A DNA stretch of 36,576 nt from an uncultured Opitutales bacterium (GTDB taxonomy: Bacteria; Verrucomicrobiota; Verrucomicrobiia; Opitutales; Intestinicryptomonadaceae): positions 1 through 36,576 of the forward strand of contig URDC01000013.1 in assembly GCA_900546565.1 (NCBI GenBank), in the 5' to 3' direction. Under the pieces are notes generated by a model, which was given only the letters and a program-made list of their open reading frames with translations, was not told the origin of the DNA and searched no databases. This document shows, in pieces, positions 32,828 to 36,576 of the stretch. The translations under genes were made by a program, and so were the position numbers. Positions within the stretch are counted from its first letter, which is position 1; every line of letters begins with the position of its first letter.

Positions 32828-33552
32828 TGAGGGATTATTTCGAAAATCCGCGTGTCGTGCGCGACTACGCCGCCGCCGCGGAGAATGTCGGGCTGTGGGC
32901 TTCCGAAAAAACCGTCATCGAAAAATTCGTGCCGAAGTCGGCCGCGGTTTTGGAGCTTGGCTGCGGCGCGGGGCGCATTGCCCGCGGGCTTGGCGCGTTG
33001 GGCTACGAAAACATTGTGGCGACGGATTTTTCTTCGGCAATGGTCGAGGCCGCCCGAGCCCTCGCGCAAAAATACGGCGACAAAACCGTATGCAAAGTCT
33101 GCGACGCCACGCATATCTGTTTTGCCCCGCGCAGTTTCGACGCCGTCATTTTCGGCTTTAACGGGCTTATGCAAATTCCCAAAAGCAAAAACCGCCAAAA
33201 GGCGTTGGCGGAAATCTTTCGCGTGTTGAAGCCCGACGGCGTATTCATTTTCACTACCCACGAACGCGATGTCGAGCGCAATCAAGCCTACTGGGAATCC
33301 GAGCGTCGGCGTTGGGCGCACAACTGCCAAGACCCCGTCTTGGACGATTTCGGCGACATTTTTTACGGCGGCGACCACGGCAACGTCTACATTCATTCGC
33401 CAACCGATGCCGAAATTTCGGATATGCTGAACAAAGTCGGGTTTTCGGTTGTCTTTAAGTCTTTCCGAAGCGAAATTTGCCGCGAAACGCCGGCGGTGGA
33501 GGATTTTTCCGACGACTGCATTTTTAGAGTTGTAAAAAAATTACGAACATAA
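32812..33552 (+). CDS. Class I SAM-dependent methyltransferase, unknown substrate
   Basis: This 246-residue methyltransferase has motif I VLELGCGAGR (46-55), the acidic motif II ATDFSSAMVEAA, and motif IV around SFDAVIFGFNGLM. The C-terminal part (THERDVERNQAYWESERRRW, then a DDFGDIFYGG segment) is a lineage-specific cap that does not point to a known substrate. It starts inside ribD (16-base overlap) and ends 6 bases before the M16 peptidase gene, so this block is one operon. A role in modifying a small molecule or a protein remains open. Confidence 0.85.
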   Translation: MDAKVVRDYFENPRVVRDYAAAAENVGLWASEKTVIEKFVPKSAAVLELGCGAGRIARGLGALGYENIVATDFSSAMVEAARALAQKYGDKTVCKVCDATHICFAPRSFDAVIFGFNGLMQIPKSKNRQKALAEIFRVLKPDGVFIFTTHERDVERNQAYWESERRRWAHNCQDPVLDDFGDIFYGGDHGNVYIHSPTDAEISDMLNKVGFSVVFKSFRSEICRETPAVEDFSDDCIFRVVKKLRT

Positions 33553-33558
33553 AGCATT

Positions 33559-36369
33559 ATGAATTTTTTTAAAGGTCTTATAGCTGTTTTTATGTCTATG
33601 TCGATTTATTCGAATTGCGCGGGAACGCAGGGGGTCGCCCCCGACGAAAACCTCAAAACCATGCGTCTTCCCAACGGGTTGACCGTGGCGGTGTATGAGA
33701 ATTATGAACCGCCGAAACGCTGCTCTATGCGCCTGCTGGTGAAGTCGGGTTCGCTTTTCGAAACCGAGTCGGAGCGCGGTCTGGCGCACTTCATAGAGCA
33801 TATGGCGTTCAACGGCACAAAGCATTTCCCCTCGGGCGAGATGACCGAATATTTCCAGCGTCTCGGAATGGCGTTCGGCAGCGACACCAACGCGCATACG
33901 AGCTTTGTCGAGACCGTCTACAAGCTCGAACTACCCGAAGTTTCGGAGCGCGTAGTCGACGAAAGCCTTCTGCTTTTACGCGATTATGCCGACGGAATGC
34001 TTTTCGAGCAGTCGTTTATCGACAGCGAGCGCAGCGTGATTCTTGCCGAGATGAACGCGCGCGACGATGCTGCGTATCGGAAAGCCGTGCGCGAAATCGG
34101 GTTGATTTTCGGCGGAACGAAATTCGGCGAGCGTATGCCAATCGGGCTTGAAAGCGTCGTAAAATCGGCAACCCGCGACGATTTCAAAAAATTCTACGAG
34201 CAAAACTACCGTCCCGACAACATGGTTTTGGTTGTCGTAGGCGACGTTTCCGCGGCTGATATTTTCGAGCGCGCGAAGAAATATTTCGCCTCGTTTGCCG
34301 CGCCGAACGCGCCGATTCGCGCGCTCGACCTCGGGATGCTTTCCGCGCCCGACGGCGGCTTCGGTGGCGACGCGCTTTCGATAAAATCTGACTCTACCGC
34401 TGTCCCGAATTTGCCGAACTCTTCGGCGTCCATTTCGTTTGTGCGCGAAGTCGGCACGGACGGGCTGGATTCGGTCGAAGCCCGCGCCGAGAGCGACAGA
34501 CTGAATCTGCTGGGCTATGTTTTGAACGCGCGTTTCCAGCGCGTGGCGGATATGGCGGGCTCGAAAATCCTTTCGGGCGGGGCGTCGTATTACGACTACT
34601 GCGCGAAGATGTGGGTGTTTTCCGCCTCGTGCGACGCGCCTCTTGGAGACTACAAGTCGGCAGTCGGCGAGCTTTTCAGGCAGCTTGCCAGCGTGCGCTC
34701 GATTTCGGACGTCGAAGTCGAAAACGCAAAGCGCAAAATTTTCGAGCTTTTGCAGACGGCGATAAACGGGAAATCGACGCGCAAAAACAGGTCGCTTGCA
34801 AACGAGATTGTTTCGGCGTATTCCGACGGTATGACGTTCGTTTCTCCCGAAGAGGATATGCGCCTGACGCGCGAGGCGTTCGAGGGGTGCGACGCAAAAA
34901 CGCTTGTCGAGCTTTTCGAAAAAACTGTCGCCCGCAGCAAGGTTTCGCTTTTTATTTCGGACTCGAAATGTTCGAGCGGCGCGGCGTTGGATGCGGAGGT
35001 CAAGGCTCTTTACGAGTCGGCGCGGAAAGTTCCGTATGGCTCGGAAATCTTCGCGGTCTCCAACTTGGTGTATTCGGACTTCGGCTCGCAGGGCGTTATT
35101 GAAAGCCGCAAACAGCTCGACAAGCTCGGAATCACGCAGGTGAAATTCGCAAACGGCGTCGCGCTCAATGTCAAGAAAACCGACTTCACAAAAGACGAAG
35201 TTCTGCTCAACATCTGCATCGGTTCGGGCGTGCTCTCCATTCCCGCAGACCGCCCCGAATACTATGCGGCAGTGCCCGCGCTCATTTTGGGCGGAACGAA
35301 ATTCCAGAGTGCCGCCGAAATAAACGCCGCCGTCAATTTGATGAAAATGTCGCTGGGGGCGAAGATTTCAAACGGAAGCCTCGTTGTCAGCGGTTCGAGC
35401 AACTCGCGCTATTGCGCCGATATGCTGCGCTACGCCGCGACTGTCGTCGCCGACGCGGGTTTCAGGGACGACGCCCTCCCGAACTTGCGCAACAACGCGG
35501 AATCGTTTTTCAAAAACTACGATGCAAATCCCGCAGAGCGTTTGAAGTTCCTCTCCACGCTGTTTGTAGAGCGCGGCATTGCCCCAATTCCGGGGACGTT
35601 CGAGGCGTTCAAGACGCGCTCGATGTCGGACTTCGCCGCGTGGCTGCGCCCGATTTTGGCGAAGGAATATCTCGAAATTTCGGTTGTCGGCGATGTCGAT
35701 GTCGAAGAGGTTGTCGGCATTGTTTCGCGCACGTTCGGCGCAATGCCCAAGCGCGATGCGTTCAAACCGGACGACGCTTCGCGCTTCGTATTCCGCCCCG
35801 CCGGATCGCGTGTAGACCAGACTTATCTTGCAACGACCGAGCCCATTTCGCTCGCATGCGCCCTCTGGAACACGTCGTTCGGCAGGGATATGAAAAAAAT
35901 GCGCGTCGCCACGATTCTGAGCGCGGTTTTGGACGACGTTTTGCGCAAGGACGTCCGCGAATCGGAGGGCAATGTTTACAGTCCGTTCGCGTTCTACTCC
36001 AATGCCGTTTGGCTCGGCGATGCGGGGCTTACGGTCGCGGCAACGTTTGTCGAGCCGTCGCACAACGGCGAGCTTTTAGTCAAACTTGCAGACTGTGCAA
36101 AGAAGCTCGAAAAGGACGTTTCAGTCGACGAATTCGAGCGCGCGAAGATTCCAATTATAAAATCGCTTAAAACCGCCGAGCGCAACAATCGCTACTGGCT
36201 TTACAGCGTTATGTCGAAGTCGCAGGCGTATCCGATATTTATCGAAATGGCGGAGAACCGAGAAGAGTTTTACAAGGCGGTAACCCTCGAAGAAGTGCGC
36301 GTTTTGGCTCGCGAGGTGTTCTCCCAGGCACCCATTCTCTATTCCCTCCTCCCACTTAAAAACGACTGA
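33559..36369 (+). CDS. M16 family zinc metallopeptidase
   Basis: This 936-residue inverzincin-type (M16) peptidase is made of two homologous halves. The N-terminal half is active: HFIEH (77-81, His77, Glu80, His81) with Glu157 as the third zinc ligand (SERSVILAEM). The C-terminal half lacks the motif. Family repeats VKSGSLFETESERGLAHF (quoted in part) and YRPDNMVLVVVGD are clear. The N-terminus (GLIAVFMSMSIYSNCAG) looks like a signal or lipoprotein signal, so a periplasmic location is likely, as for Gram-negative PqqL-type members that degrade peptides. It closes the ribD operon and ends at a strong terminator. Confidence 0.93.
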   Translation: MNFFKGLIAVFMSMSIYSNCAGTQGVAPDENLKTMRLPNGLTVAVYENYEPPKRCSMRLLVKSGSLFETESERGLAHFIEHMAFNGTKHFPSGEMTEYFQRLGMAFGSDTNAHTSFVETVYKLELPEVSERVVDESLLLLRDYADGMLFEQSFIDSERSVILAEMNARDDAAYRKAVREIGLIFGGTKFGERMPIGLESVVKSATRDDFKKFYEQNYRPDNMVLVVVGDVSAADIFERAKKYFASFAAPNAPIRALDLGMLSAPDGGFGGDALSIKSDSTAVPNLPNSSASISFVREVGTDGLDSVEARAESDRLNLLGYVLNARFQRVADMAGSKILSGGASYYDYCAKMWVFSASCDAPLGDYKSAVGELFRQLASVRSISDVEVENAKRKIFELLQTAINGKSTRKNRSLANEIVSAYSDGMTFVSPEEDMRLTREAFEGCDAKTLVELFEKTVARSKVSLFISDSKCSSGAALDAEVKALYESARKVPYGSEIFAVSNLVYSDFGSQGVIESRKQLDKLGITQVKFANGVALNVKKTDFTKDEVLLNICIGSGVLSIPADRPEYYAAVPALILGGTKFQSAAEINAAVNLMKMSLGAKISNGSLVVSGSSNSRYCADMLRYAATVVADAGFRDDALPNLRNNAESFFKNYDANPAERLKFLSTLFVERGIAPIPGTFEAFKTRSMSDFAAWLRPILAKEYLEISVVGDVDVEEVVGIVSRTFGAMPKRDAFKPDDASRFVFRPAGSRVDQTYLATTEPISLACALWNTSFGRDMKKMRVATILSAVLDDVLRKDVRESEGNVYSPFAFYSNAVWLGDAGLTVAATFVEPSHNGELLVKLADCAKKLEKDVSVDEFERAKIPIIKSLKTAERNNRYWLYSVMSKSQAYPIFIEMAENREEFYKAVTLEEVRVLAREVFSQAPILYSLLPLKND

Positions 36370-36375
36370 GGACGT

Positions 36376-36467
36376 GCGTCTCTGGGCAAATATTTTAAAT
36401 GTAGTGAAGAGGCGGCGGTTGCCAAAGGCAATTCCGCCTTTATTTTTTAATTTTGCCCCAGAGGCGC
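36376..36467. repeat. Outer inverted repeat around the terminator
   Basis: GCGTCTCTGGGCAAA (36376-36390) pairs, with one G-U and one bulge, with the sequence at 36452-36467. It encloses the terminator at 36410-36449. The same arrangement occurs at 341-425. Confidence 0.65.
36410..36449 (+). terminator. Rho-independent terminator of the M16 peptidase operon
   Basis: AGGCGG pairs with CCGCCT, and GGTTGCC with GGCAATT (two G-U pairs) around an AAA loop, followed by TTTATTTTTTAA. It lies about 40 bases past the stop. Confidence 0.88.
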
Positions 36468-36495
36468 ACTCGCAGCTAAAAGACGGTTTTCTCGG
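36461..36495 (+). repeat. Intergenic repeat module, copy 2 (CTAAAAGACGG type)
   Basis: GAGGCGCACTCGCAG followed by CTAAAAGACGGTTTTCTCGGG. It is homologous to the minus-strand sequence at 310-346, with the same order: gene end, outer inverted repeat with terminator, then this sequence. Confidence 0.55.
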
Positions 36496-36576
36496 GAGGT
36501 CTGTGCATTAGCACTATCCCTCCTTGAATTGGCGAAGCCAAGAGCTGAGCGACGATAGGAGCGTTCTAAAATCTAA

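Overview
The window reads as an ordinary bacterial chromosome segment of about 54-55% GC (estimated by eye). Several things suggest a Verrucomicrobiota bacterium, probably class Opitutia and possibly gut-associated. These are the L25-pth-S6-ssb-L9-dnaB gene block, a Tat-exported Gfo/Idh/MocA protein beside a sugar isomerase and a DoxX-like protein, a ClpX-like ATPase without a zinc domain, and a Gram-negative envelope set (BamA, Skp, LptB). Many starts have an A/T-rich leader instead of a Shine-Dalgarno sequence. The taxonomy is inference; no rRNA is present.

Layout. 1-438: non-coding DNA full of nested inverted repeats, including one copy of a module that recurs at the right end. 439-771 (-): STAS anti-sigma antagonist. 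1023-5370 (+): translation/replication block rplY, pth, rpsF, ssb, rplI, dnaB, with rpsR missing from its usual place. 5382-9581 (+): envelope genes bamA, Skp/OmpH, a small membrane protein and lptB. 9610-17717 (+): hprK, metH, rodA, rng and a small lipoprotein, closed by a bidirectional terminator. 17852-22007 (-): clpX-like ATPase, menG, RluA-type pseudouridine synthase and two small unknowns. 22257-23972 (+): IHF/HU protein and hisS. 23973-24716: 744 bases without an intact gene, holding a decayed glycoside-hydrolase-like remnant. 24717-28661 (+): sugar isomerase, DoxX-like membrane protein, Tat-dependent oxidoreductase and a secreted discoidin-type protein, plausibly a sugar-handling group. 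28860-29835: a mobile-element scar (small Arg/Gly-rich protein, integrase pseudogene, short repeats) against the 3' end of tRNA-Lys(CUU). 30035-36369 (+): secreted esterase, metallo-beta-lactamase-fold hydrolase, ribD, methyltransferase and a large M16 peptidase, closed by a strong terminator and the second copy of the repeat module.

No CRISPR array, intact prophage or recognisable defence system is visible. The most unusual signals are a cysteine cluster replacing the S-adenosylmethionine-binding motif in MetH; a ClpX-like unfoldase with an acidic N-terminus and a C-terminal extension but a retained IGF motif; a repeated 3'-intergenic module (terminator inside an outer inverted repeat, then a CTAAAAGACGG sequence) at both ends; and two gene remnants, an integrase and a GH43-like enzyme.
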